Source: Mytilus galloprovincialis
Lineage: Eukaryota; Mollusca; Bivalvia; Mytilida; Mytilidae
DNA: 64,000 nucleotides
NCBI RefSeq assembly: GCF_965363235.1
Contig: NC_134846.1
Coordinates: 57,525,121-57,589,120 of the forward strand
Direction of reading: 5' to 3'
Made by a program: the position numbers and the translations under genes. The notes under the pieces are model-generated. The model had not been told where the DNA came from. It did no database searches and was given only the letters and a program-made list of their open reading frames with translations. Of this stretch, positions 47,170 through 58,825 are shown piece by piece (position 1 is the stretch's first letter; every line of letters starts with the position of its first letter).

Positions 47170-49305
47170 GTTAATGTTAAACCCTTTAAATGTAAGCACT
47201 CGCGCAAAAACTAGATGGAGTATATCTGTACGTATAATAAGTAATTCAAAGATATTTAGACTTTCGAATGCAATGAAGAAACAAAATAAGAATGACAAAT
47301 TTCAATATCAGCCACGCGTCTAATGAGATTAATCCCATAACGGCTAAAATAAATACGTTAAGTGGCGAAAGACCTCCTTTCTAAATAATTGAAATGATTT
47401 TTATTGACAAGTGTATTTCAGATTTACACAATAAATGCCGTCATGGGTGTTTTTAATACATACATATAGTTGGAGTATATCAATGTGCATGTAACCGATA
47501 CAATGAATATTTTAAAGAAAAATATCTTGCACAACTTTCTTTTTCTTTTGAGTTGAAATCGGTTAAATTTAAGTCAGGTGTAATAAACTTGATCTTCCCC
47601 TGTGTCTTTAATCAGATCTAGTTAGTGTGAACATATTGTCACCATATACTGTCGAAATTCAATCTTTTTGAACTAAAAAGACAATTGTCAGATCAGAGAT
47701 AATATAGACCACACCAGATTTAATTAGTTGTGTACTGTCAACTATGAAGATAAAATTCCAATACCCAGTTGCGTAAAAAATAAGTATTTTTTTGTGATCA
47801 GACTTGTATATGTTTGGTTTTTAAATCGATATCTAATCAATTTAAAAGTTCTGTCGCGAACAACATCGACGTTAAAAATTGTCTCAACATGATTCCCCAA
47901 TAGTTTTTCCTTTCCTGAGTCTCTTGTTTTATTTGCTCATTTTACAGTTTGACCTAATGTTTTCAATGACTTTCCTATCAGTAAAAACGATAACTTAATT
48001 CTTTTTTTTTGACAATACTAGTGTGATTAAGAAAACCCTCAATGATACATTTAGTAATCTTCGGAAATTTCAAAAAACCTACACAAAGCATCATAAACCC
48101 GATCAGATGCTCCGGAAGGATAAACAGACCCATTATAGTAGTTCCTCATGGCAAGTGTAAATGATAATATAAGTCGTTTTTTGGGATGTCATAATCGAGA
48201 GAAGAGTACAGTTGTGAATTCGACAATTGGAACATGTTTATGATCATTCGACACACTATACAAAGCACTTTACCCAATCATGATGGCGGCCGTACATTTT
48301 TTTGGAAGAGATGACTACAAGTCCTTAGTCCAATAGCTTCCTTGTATAATCAACAACTCTCTATCACGGAAATTTTGATAGGAAACTCAAGCTCTGTAAA
48401 ATCTTGTCAACTGGTGCTGATGCTGAAATGTTGCTACATAGAAATGGAAAGTTCACAATTGTAAATCTGAGTTGTCTCTCTTGTCGTAAAAGTTAGTTTC
48501 AGAATGATTAAGAACGCATTTTGTTTTAAGGGTTATTTCCTTTAACCAAGATCGACCCTCTTATAGACATCTTGATACTAGTGTTGAACATAGATCATTT
48601 GTGTAATACAACTTAGTCGTTGAATACACATGTACGATGGCTGTGTTATTATATTAAACTTTATGTATGTCAAAACCCCAACTTAACGATCAAGTTTCAC
48701 TCCTTTTCTCTGAAACCAGGAACATATATATTGACATATATGTTAAATATACTTTTCCTAGCTAAAACTATTGGGGCAATTGGTACTCACTCTTTTTGAA
48801 CGCTTGATGTAACACGGTTTTTAGTTGGGTTAGTGTTGCTCACTCTTAGATTCTTGTCTTAAGTTTGGAGTCTGATTGAAGATCTTTTAGTCTCTGTGGT
48901 GAAATGATGTTCAGTCTATGTCGAAATTGCCTTTTTGCACACTTGGATGGACTTGAGATGTTTAAGGAACCCCTTATTCGTGGTTTCAATGTATACCTTT
49001 ATTTTATACTAATTTTTTCATTGTCATGTTTTATCTTTAAATAGGAGGTCAATACGTTAGAAGAATAAGATGAGTTGAAACGATTGTACTAACACTTTAT
49101 TGTTGTTGGGTCCTTTGAACTACACAATATCTGGAAAATAAAGTAATTCAAATTATCTTGTATTGATTACTTGCATGATGATTAAGGATGAAATGTACAA
49201 TATCCAGATGGTAACATCTGGTTCGTTCTCGGTAATAGGCAAGGTTGGTAGAATAATATACATATACAGTAAAAATCAATCATTATACTATTTTTGCTTT
49301 TGGTA
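47170..49305. other. No gene or clear repeat seen
   Basis: AT-rich, with only chance frames. Confidence 0.4.
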
Positions 49306-49310
49306 CTTAT

Positions 49311-50207
49311 ACCGGCGTCACACATCAGCGTATAGCTCCGACGTACGTCGGGCGTTATAAAAAATCATGTAAGCTGCCAATACGCTAGTGATTTCAAATA
49401 CATTCAACCTGTCAATCATATCTGTAACGTGTGCACAACAAGCTTTAAACGTGTATTGGGCGTACGAGAAGCGGACCAAAGCGTTTATCGGGCGTCCAAG
49501 AAACGTATATTGGCGTTTACCTGGCGTTTGTCTAACGTAGAGGGAATGCAAGCTACGAAGGAAAAAAGTTTCTTGAACGTATTTGAGACGCGTACCGCTC
49601 GTATCTTGGACGTTCTATTATGGCGTGTTTGTTACAAACAACCCGCATACGTTTTAGTTCAAGTCAAACGATCTTGAAGCGTATACAACGTGCCCTAAAC
49701 GTGTCACAAACTTAACTGTAGCGCGTTAAACGCGCTTGTAGCGTATGTATTACGTGCGTATAGCGACAGGTATACGCTAGACACACGCTTGAGCTGGATG
49801 AAAAGTTTTATGCTGCATAAAAATTTTCTCGAGTTGTAGCGTTCACCAAGCGTATGCCTTTGTATTTCGACGTACTTCAAACTTCTGCAACGCGCGTTTA
49901 ACGATTGCTTAAGCGTTCCTCTAGCGTGCAACTAACTCAACAGTTAAATTTTAATTATTTAAAAAGCTCGACAAGCCTCGCGCTTTAAACAGACCCTTTA
50001 AATATAAAAAGACTTAGGTGATGCTTTTGCAATTGTTGCTTTTGTTTGGTTTATATGATATCAATAAATATTAAAATTTAACTGTCTCGAGTGGAGAAAT
50101 ATCGTAATACACTTGTTGCAGTTGTGGAATCTATATATACCGACTTTGTGAATTTTCTCTGTACGTTTGGTGCACGCCGGTTTATACGCCAATATGTGAC
50201 GTCGGCA
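49311..50207. mobile_element. CpG-rich ~900-bp TIR element
   Basis: The left end CCGGCGTCACACATCAGCGT and the reverse complement of the right end, GCCGACGTCACATATTGGCG, form an imperfect ~20-25 bp inverted pair, with TA on both sides. The interior (49311-49960) is packed with GCGT/ACGT words, including the palindrome GCGCGTTAAACGCGC (49721-49735), in sharp contrast to the CpG-poor surroundings. Frames inside are short and unrecognisable, so it is non-autonomous. The superfamily is undetermined. Confidence 0.65.
50005..50061 (+). repeat. 57-bp direct repeat, copy 1
   Basis: Near-identical to 50346-50402, 341 bp downstream, with one difference (TTTATATGATATC versus TTTATATAATATC). Copy 1 lies inside the CpG-rich TIR element and copy 2 beyond its right end. 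Confidence 0.9.
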
Positions 50208-50345
50208 TTAGGGACTGATTTTATTGGCGGTCACAAGATTGTTTAAACTGGCTATAAATCTTTTGATAACACAAACAGACTTGTCTTTGAAGGTTAGCAA
50301 AATGAAGTTTAAAATGTTTTATCAGTTCTGATAATTAGTAGGACA

Positions 50346-50402
50346 TAAAAGACTTAGGTGATGCTTTTGCAATTGTTGCTTTTGTTTGGTTTATATAATA
50401 TC
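50346..50402 (+). repeat. 57-bp direct repeat, copy 2
   Basis: See copy 1. The pair brackets the right terminal repeat of the element, implying a local duplication or recombination after insertion. Confidence 0.9.
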
Positions 50403-50464
50403 AGTTGCTAATTTTTGTTTCTAATCATTACACCATGTTTAGTGTCGATGTTCTTTTATATAAG

Positions 50465-50645
50465 AAAAAAAAGAGGATGTGGTAAGATTGCCAATGATAC
50501 AACTCTCCGCAAGAGACAAAATGACACAGACGTTAAAAGCTATATGTCAACATACGGCCTTAAACAATCGGAACAAAGCCCATACTACATAGTCAGCCAT
50601 AAAAGGCCCCGAAATCACAATTGTAAAAAAAAAAAAAAAAAAATT
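50465..50645 (+). repeat. R1-related dispersed repeat with poly-A
   Basis: AGGATGTGGTAAGATTGCCA, ATACAACTCTCCGCAAGAGA, CATACGGCCTTAAACAATCG, and CATAAAAGGCCCCGAAATCA, followed by an A-run. It shares its opening pattern and layout with R1 but is a distinct family. Confidence 0.65.
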
Positions 50646-50699
50646 CAAACAATAAAACTGACAGCCACCAAAAGTGCCATATGAGCTGTACTATCATCC

Positions 50700-52670
50700 C
50701 CGCGTTTGTTGCCCGACAATTTACATTTTAGTAATCTCTGTAACTACCAAGCCAATGTGGACTTGTATTTGCAGGACTAAAACTTGCATATCGAAAGTAC
50801 TTAAGTAAAATTATCTGAAAATGAGGATTATTTTCATAATTCTTTCTCCCTGAATTTATTATCCTCACTTCATATAAATCGGTATTTAGGGTAGTTCCCT
50901 TGGAAAACCTATATATAACATCTCTACTCTAAAACAACATCAATATTAACTTAACCTTCTAGATATAATGCATGATACATGTAGCAGGTTTTCTACATAT
51001 GATTCCCGTTTAATACTAATCGAATGTAAAACTTTCGTGTAATATTTTTTCGGAATCATCCTTAGATACCAGAAAAGTCGTTTAATCTATAATTTTACCA
51101 GTTGAATCATATTCCCGATTGTGACATTTTGACTGAGCATATATGCAGTGTTGTCAGTGTGGCATGTATAGTTGAAGACGCTTATACTCTGTTGATACCC
51201 TCGGTCTTTATACTTTTGGAGTTCATGCGATTCCCTAATTTTATGTTCGCAACTTTCATTTTCATTTTGATGTTTTTCTTTTTTTGTCGTGTTGGCCTCG
51301 AGCGACAAACTCCCCGGCGATCCGCATACTACTCTACACTATTTGATGAAGTAATGGAAAGTAGTTTCGGAACGGAAACGATCCTAGTTTGAAATTTTCC
51401 AGAGCGAGTGAACTCTATCTCCTACTGGATTATGGACTGGTTGTCTCGGAATCTCCATCCGATTAGAAAAATTCGGTTCAGTGCAAAGTCGATTATAGTT
51501 ATACCTCACCAAAATGCTTAAGTCCTAAATACGCATGTAATACTTGCCACTGTACATTACGCTTCATAGTGTCGAAAAATGAAGATTGATTTTGAAAGTG
51601 TTCTTACCGTGAAATTTAACACGGTAATACGTTTATAATGGATTACATATACGTTTTCAGTATGCATATTATGTAATCAATTATCTTGTTTATTCTTAGT
51701 TTGCCCTTTTCTTTCCCTTCTTTTTGCAATCTTTTCATGTCATTTGTTGTGCATCAGGATAAGCCAAATGACATTACCAAGGTCGATGAAAAGAGATGAT
51801 ATAGAATAGTTATAAAACTATCAAATGGTTGCCAGCGTTGCAAGTTACATGAGTGTTCCAACATCAATAGTTTTGTTTCATTAATATAGAAATGAACATG
51901 GTGGATCTATGTCGTAATAAAGCAATTGGTTTTCAATAACACCTGTTACTAAGATAATTCCTGTCTTGTTTATTTTTCCTCTACAAATAAACGCATTAAC
52001 GTTCCAAAATACATAAAGGTTTTAGGAGAAATCTACATAGCGAATCGATTTCTACATGATAAAAAAGAAAAACAGCTGGCAGAAGTCCGCCAAGCGCTAA
52101 ATATTAAATTTAATCTTCTTGAATATTGATAGGTCGATAGCTGACATAATCAATGCCGAATAAAACTAATGCTTTGTGTCAAGAGAGATTGTATAAAAAC
52201 AAGAAGATGCATTTTGATATAACTTTTCAGACTTTAATTATCTATTTGAAAATTGTACAATCTTTTACTTATTCTCGTTACTTATTAATTACTGCATATT
52301 GTGACAACGACGCATTTTTATGTGTCTTCATCATATGCTACCTCAAATGTGGCATATTATTACTGGATTTTCGTTAGTTTACAATAACTGTAGGGCTTGA
52401 AGACTTTCTCTATTAATTCTCACGATTATCTTTAGTAGAAGATAATGAAATGCAAACTCTGTTTCTTGGTGCAGGGTATGTAGAGTATAACAGTTTTTAG
52501 GTCAAACCTTATTAGGAATACCTTGGTTTCTTCATTTCGCACGTTGTCTTTGATTTCAGATTTCAGATTTCGTTAGCAGGAAATGCATTGATTAACCTGG
52601 TGATATTTCAAATTGAGTTTGACTTTCATTACTACTGATGCTACTGGAAAACTACTAATATTAATATAAT
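50700..52670. other. No gene or clear repeat seen
   Basis: Short chance frames only. Confidence 0.4.
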
Positions 52671-52675
52671 GTAAA

Positions 52676-53110
52676 TAGATATAGGAAGATGTGGTATGAG
52701 TGCCAATGAGACAACTCTACATCCAAGTAACAATTTATAAAAGTAAACCAGTATAGGTCAAGGTACGGCCTTCAACACGGAGCCTTGGCTCACACCTAAC
52801 AGCAAGCTATATAGGGCCCCAAAATTACTAGTTTAAAACCATTAAAACGGGAAAACCAACGGTCTAATCTATATAAAAACGAGAAACGAGAAACACGTAT
52901 GAACTACATAAACAGACGACAGCCACTGTTCACCAGATTCCTGACTTATAGGACAGATGCAAACATTTGCAGCGGGATTAAACGTTTTAATGATACTAAA
53001 ACTTCTCCCTTTTCTGATCGAAACAATGTTATAACATCACAAAATAGAGAGACACACTATAAAATATCAATTGGAAGGCTTATCTCAATCAAAAAACGCA
53101 AATTAACAAG
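52676..53110 (+). repeat. Dispersed repeat R1, single terminal unit
   Basis: ATAGGAAGATGTGGTATGAG, GAGACAACTCTACATCCAAG, GTACGGCCTTCAACACGGAG, GAAAACCAACGGTCTAATCT and CGGGATTAAACGTTTTAATG. It matches 9380-9840 but has only one 51-bp unit. Confidence 0.85.
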
Positions 53111-53119
53111 CAAGTCCAT

Positions 53120-54080
53120 AAGAATGTCAGCAACTTATAACAAGTCTGATTTAATTTGAACTTATTTCTAAATTGCCTTATATTGGTTAGAATGAATTGA
53201 TTTATGTCTTTTTGTGTTTCCCTGCAGCCAATACATTATTCACAATCAAATGTCCAATATGTTTAACCTTGAATTAATTTACAACAGTTGTCCGAGTTTC
53301 TTGGACCGAAATTACTCGGGCAACAACTATTTCCGTTTAAGCTATAGGGGAGACAAGAGGAGAACGGGGATTTAATAAAACAAGTTTGCATTAGTTCAAT
53401 GAAAAAGCAGAATTTGTTAACGTCAATTTTAAATTTAGACACAGAGGTATTCGTATGGAACTCGAGTTGCGAGTTAGAAAAGTCGATGTGCGACACGGTC
53501 TATATTAATTAATCTGTATTATTACAATGGTAGTACACATAGTATTTAAAAAAAAAGATTGCTTTAGAAAAAAAGCAAATAAATAACAATTGTTTGCACC
53601 CCGAACTAAAAAACAAAGATGTTATCTGAATATACGGAGAAAAATATGACTTTGGTACAAATCCCTGCCCTCTCCCAGAGAGGCAAATGTTAGCTTTTTC
53701 TTGTTATATACTTATGTTTCATATAATTGAAATACCCAGAATTAAACTAAAATTGAATATATACCTGCATTTTCATTAAAAGAATACATGCAATATATTT
53801 ATAACTGACAAACTGTGAAGGTACTCATTCAGAAGTCGATATTTTTTAACCATAAACACACAACATTACTTTAGTAATATACTACGCAAAGGGAGACTAA
53901 CGTGTTTTCTTTCATCGACATTTTATTTTAAAGAATGAAGAGTTGTCTCCCAAATGGAAACTGTATGAATGCTTTTTTTAACGTTGAAATTAACGAATTA
54001 TTGTATGCTAATATTTTTAATTAATTTATTATTTAAATCTTGTTATTTATCTTCATATAAAACTGAGACATATCTAAATC
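53120..54080. other. No gene seen
   Basis: A short minus-strand frame at 53263-53496 is not recognisable. Confidence 0.35.
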
Positions 54081-54084
54081 TTGT

Positions 54085-54365
54085 TATTAAAAAGTAAAAT
54101 AACAAAAATACCAAACTCCGAGGAAAATTCAAATCGAAAAGTCCCCAAACAAATAGCAAAATCAAAAGCTCTTGCACTTCAAACGAATGGAAAACATATC
54201 CTATTCCTGACTTACAATGTAGTACAGGCATTTCCTTATGTAGAAAATGGTGGATTAAGCCTGGTTTTATAGTTGGCTAATCCTCTCACTTGACAGTCGC
54301 ATTAATTTCAATAATATTGACAGCAATGTGTGAATAAAACAAACGGACATAGGAAAAAATGTCTA
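54085..54365 (+). repeat. Dispersed repeat R4
   Basis: CTCCGAGGAAAATTCAAATC, GTAGAAAATGGTGGATTAAG, and CCTCTCACTTGACAGTCGCA in standard order. Confidence 0.75.
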
Positions 54366-55070
54366 AAATAGGGGTGCAGAAGTCAACATTTTTTTATAAT
54401 TTTAATCTTTGATAAAAGCATACATCTTCCCTTGGAACAATGACACTCATATCAGTAACAATCGTAAAAAAACTGTTTCACGGGTTGCATGTGCATATTG
54501 TTAGAATGTTTTTGCTTTTGTAAGTACATTTAAATGTCCCAGTGATTTTTTATTTGTTTTAAGTTTTGCACATAATCGAAACAATGACTTCAATATATTT
54601 ATCTTTTACAATTACTTTAGCATTTACAACAAACAACCAAAGGCTCCGCAGGGCGCAGCTTTATACGACCGCAGAGGTTGAACCCTGAACGGTTGGGGCA
54701 AGTATGGACACAACTTTCAAGCTGGATTCAGCTCTAAATTTGGACTGTGATTAAATAGTTGACACAGCATAGGTTTCTGACACAGAATGAATGTGGTCTA
54801 ATGAACTTAAAATGTTTGTTTTGCCTTTGAGCAATTCACTATGCTGTTGAATACTAATCCTCTCAAAAAAATTGAAGAAATAGCAATAACTACTCATTTA
54901 AATACATATCATAAAATATTAAAATGTAAAACAAGTGCTTGTTATCACTGAATGGTAAAGATTGTTTTAATTTATCAGTTGGTAGTAAAAGTGAATACAT
55001 TGTATATTGTATAAAACAATGATTTAAGTTGATTCAACAACTATTCTGGACAAAGAAAGATAACTCCAAT

Positions 55071-55312
55071 CAATTGAAAATTTCTTGCTATTGCACAATA
55101 TTGTGCAATTAGATATTTCTTGCTATTGCGCAATACTGTGCAATTGAAAAATATTTGCTATTGCACAATACTGTGCAATTGAAGATTTCTTGCTATTGCT
55201 CAATACTGTGTAATTGAAAATTTCTTGTTATTGCACAATACTGCAATTGAAGATTTCTTGCTATTGCTGAATACTCTGCAATTGAAAATTTCTTGCTATT
55301 GCACAATACTTA
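55071..55312 (+). repeat. 35-bp tandem array, seven units
   Basis: Units start at 55071, 55106, 55141, 55176, 55211, 55244 and 55279, pattern CAATTGAAAATTTCTTGCTA plus TTGCACAATACTGTG. Each unit contains a TTGCACAATA-type half palindrome with the next unit's start. Confidence 0.9.
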
Positions 55313-55321
55313 ATATAATAA

Positions 55322-55765
55322 TTTTGGATCCTGATTTGGACCAACTTGAAAACTGGGCCCATAATCAAAAATCTAAGTACATGTTTAGATTCAGCATATC
55401 AAAGAAGCCCAAGAATTCAATTTTTGTTAAAATCAAGCTAAGTTTAATTTTGGACCCTTTAGAACTTTATGTTGACCAATTTGAAAACGAGACCAAAAAT
55501 TAAGAATCTACACACACAGTTAGAATCGGCATATCAAAGAACCCCAATTATTCAATTTTTGATGAAATCAAACAAAGTTTAATTTTGGACCCCGATTTGG
55601 ACCAACTTGAAAACTGGGCCAATAATCAAAAATCTAAGTACATTTTTAGATTCAGCATATCAAAGAACCCCAAGGATTCAATTTTTGTCAAAATCAAACA
55701 AAGTTTAATTTTGGACCCTTTGGACCTTAATGTAGACCAATTTGAAAACGGGACCAAAAATTTTA
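55322..55765 (+). repeat. Dimeric ~261-bp tandem array (126 + 135 bp)
   Basis: TTTTGGA anchors lie at 55322, 55448, 55583 and 55709. Alternate units are most alike (GATTTGGACCAACTTG at 55333 and 55594), so the repeating unit is a dimer. Two similar open frames here arise from the repeat and are not a gene. Confidence 0.85.
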
Positions 55766-56310
55766 TGGTCATAAACCTTGACAATGTGCTTAAATTTCAT
55801 AGATTTCTATTTACTTATACTAAAGTTATGGTGCAATAACCAAGAAAAATGCTTATTTGGGCCCCTTTTTGGCCCCTAATTCCTAAACTGTTCGGACCTC
55901 AACTCCCAAAATCAATCCCAACCTTCCATGTGTGGTCATAAACCTTGTGTTTGAATTTCATTGATTTCTATTTACTTATACTAAATTGTGCGAAAACCAA
56001 GAATAATGCTTATTTGGGCCCTTTTTTGGCCCCTAAATCCTAAACTGTTGGAACCAAAACTCCCAAAATCAATCCCAACCTTCCTTTTGTGGTCATAAAC
56101 CTTGTGTCAAAATTTCATTGATTGCTATTTACTTTAACTAAAGTTATAGTGCGAAAACCAAGAAAATGCTTATTTGGGCCCTTTTTAATTCCTAAAATGT
56201 TGGGATCAAAACTCCCAAAATCAATCCCAACCTTCCTTTTGTGGTCATAAACCTTGTGTTAAAATTTCATAGATTTCTATTCACTTTTACTAAAGTTAGA
56301 GTGCGAAAAC
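55766..56310 (+). repeat. ~150-167 bp tandem array, about 3.5 units
   Basis: GGTCATAAACCTTG anchors lie at 55767, 55934, 56091 and 56243. Units share TGCTTATTTGGGCCC and AACTCCCAAAATCAATCCCA. Confidence 0.9.
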
Positions 56311-56410
56311 TAAAAGTATTCGGACGACGACGACGCAGGAAGACGACGACGACGCCAACGTGATAGCAATATACGACGAAAAATTAAAATTTTTGCGGTC
56401 GTATAAAAAG

Positions 56411-57790
56411 GAGTTACGAAAGTTCTCCTTAAAGTAAAAAAAGAAAATTGTTTTATTAAGATAAGAGACACTTGTATTTTTTAAAACTAACAAGTTTCAA
56501 TACTGAGTAACTTCCCTTTAGTAAGACCCATGATATATTTTTGAATAGCACAATTCATAGATGAAGAAAAGGGATAACACATACAATGATACATATACAA
56601 AAAAGAAGAAGGAGGGTCTGCATAGGGAGTCTCAGTTTTTGTTTTAGTGTTTTTAAGGTATCTGTGTTTTATTTAAATTTGCTCATAAAATAATCACACC
56701 AAACGTGTCTTTAAAGAGTCAAAAGAAATATAACACAATACGGAGAATAAACTAATAATTAATACCTTTAATTCTTTTTTGTTTTTAAATAGAATAAGTG
56801 AATAAAGATGAAAGATAAAAACGCGCGTTGGGAGTGGAGATGTCACGTGAGGTAATGAACCAAGGCGAGTATCGGTCCCTGCTCATTTCTGGAAAAATGT
56901 GAGTACCAAATTAAATTCAAAATTCTTTAAACTTCGTATCTACCTTGTAATGTCCAGATTTGCGGAGGGATCATGGAACTAAGGAAAACTTGCGTGAAGT
57001 TCCCCGGGATAATGGTTAGCAACGTCCGGGGATATGGGTTAGCAACACCCAGGGGCTATGGGTTTTGTAACGACGTGCGTTAACCATATCGAAATCCTAG
57101 AAATATACTAAGCCGGGGATACTATATTATATTAGCAAGTTGAGTACTTGTTTCAAGTTACTGTAAGCATATTTGCTTATTTTGCATTGTAAATTGTTGT
57201 GTATATTGCCTTTATAACATTGTTTTATTATTATTAGTCAGTTCCAAAACCCGAAACATTTTTTATTTAGACTTCGCCACTTCTAACCCCGATTCTGCGT
57301 GTGAGAAGCTTTACATACAGTTATAAATATTCATAGAATCACCCAGAACATGCAGTTAGAGCAGGACAGCCAGCTTGTCAAAAAAGGCATAATATTTTTG
57401 TACATCCTCGCAATTTTTAGCTTTAGTGAAATGCTCATTCAAGGTAAACATAAAAAGTGCATTATAAGAAGAAAACTATACACAAATGTATTAAATTTAG
57501 CCAAATAAAAGGTAGTTCTTTCTCGAGGTAGAAGCCGAAGGAGGACGGAAAATATGCTTACTGATTAATTAAGATAAAAATACATGTTCTGTATGTATTC
57601 GCCTCTGAGCCAACACATTTCTGCTCTTTCTTTCTCCAAATACCGTTCACTTTGACGGAGTAGCAGCTAATACTTGTTTTAAAGTCTTTAGCTGGGCATT
57701 GTCTGGTACAAAAGACATGATTTCAGCACACTACCACGATACCACTCATGACACAAGCTATTACAATGATTGAAGCATACAATTGACAAC
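56411..57790. other. Intergenic; small GGGTTAGCAAC repeat
   Basis: Near 57004-57065 the words GGTTAGCAAC and GGGGATATGGGTT recur two to three times at ~27-bp spacing. No gene is supported. Confidence 0.4.
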
Positions 57791-57794
57791 CGGA

Positions 57795-58265
57795 ATTTAT
57801 AAAATAGGTATATCAATAAAATATACAAACAGAATTTTATTAAAAGTGTTATTATAAAAAAGAAAATATTAAAAAAATCATGTAACAAATATTTTTTTTT
57901 CACCACAACACATATGTATAGTGAAAGCCATGTTGATCATTCTTAGAAGTAGCATACATGCGTACAATTTACGTTTAAGACAAAAAAATCTAAAGCATAA
58001 ACACGTATTTAAAACTATACAACCAGATTTTGTTAATGAATTTATAAAATAGGTGTGTCTTATAAAATATACAAACACAATTTTATTAAAACTATTATAA
58101 TAAAAAAGAAAATATTAAAAAAATCATGGAACAAATATTTTTTTCACCACAACACACAGCCATTCTTGACCATTTTTAGCAGAGCATACATGCGTACACT
58201 TCATATGTAAGACAAAAAACATAAAGCATAATGACTATACAGCCAGATTTTGTTCATGATTTTGT
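57795..58265 (+). repeat. Tandem duplication, ~246-bp unit, two copies
   Basis: AAAATATTAAAAAAATCATG at 57863 recurs at 58109. Both copies share the CACCACAACACA block, GCATACATGCGTACA, and CCAGATTTTGTT. It lies downstream (3') of the VIT/VWA gene. Confidence 0.85.
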
Positions 58266-58825
58266 TTGTTCATAAATCTATTTAATCATCCAGCGAAAAA
58301 TGCAAGTTTGGGGAAACATAGAAATATGTCTTATTTATAAATTTTCATATAATGTATGTTTCAAAAATAAAATTGTGTACCTCTCTCTCTTTGCATTAAT
58401 ATTTTTATATACAAATTATTTGTCCAATATTGGTTATATGAAGTTTGAAAGATTTTCATTTTAATGTTAATTTTACATTTAAAAATGACATGGGTATATC
58501 CTAGTTGCAATTTCAACTTTTAACAAAGATTGAGTGTATTTTTGATTTTAGAACATCATGTAATGATAGAACTTACTAGAACAAAATGTAAAAACAGTTT
58601 CTGAAAATAATGTAGCCAAAAAGTCTTATTATATATATGTTTTTACCCAATTATTTTAAGCACCAGCAATCCTCAAATAGTCTAAGTGAAAACGTATAAA
58701 TTGAGATATGAAAGCTCGGTTATAGATAAATCTACATACAAGGCAAAACATTATTCAGGGAAAGGTTTATCATTTTTTGGGGGTTAAACTAGCTTAATTA
58801 CTAGATCTGGTTTAATATGACTTTC

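Larger units (their letters stand above)
54640..56410. mobile_element. Composite ~1.75-kb interspersed element with inverted ends
   Basis: The left end carries TTTATACGACCGCA (54660-54673) and the right end its exact reverse complement TGCGGTCGTATAAA (56394-56407). The left flank begins GGCTCCGCAGGGCGCAGC. The interior is mostly three tandem arrays (listed separately) and a GACGAC-rich tail at 56325-56360. No transposase or RT is seen. I recognise the order from bivalve genomes as an abundant repeat; its class is unclear. Confidence 0.7.

Noticed and set aside
55225..55839. Two similar open frames of 84-92 codons with the pattern DPDLDQLENWA and NQKSKY
   Set aside because: They arise from the dimeric 261-bp tandem array; similarity is due to DNA repetition and neither extends beyond it.
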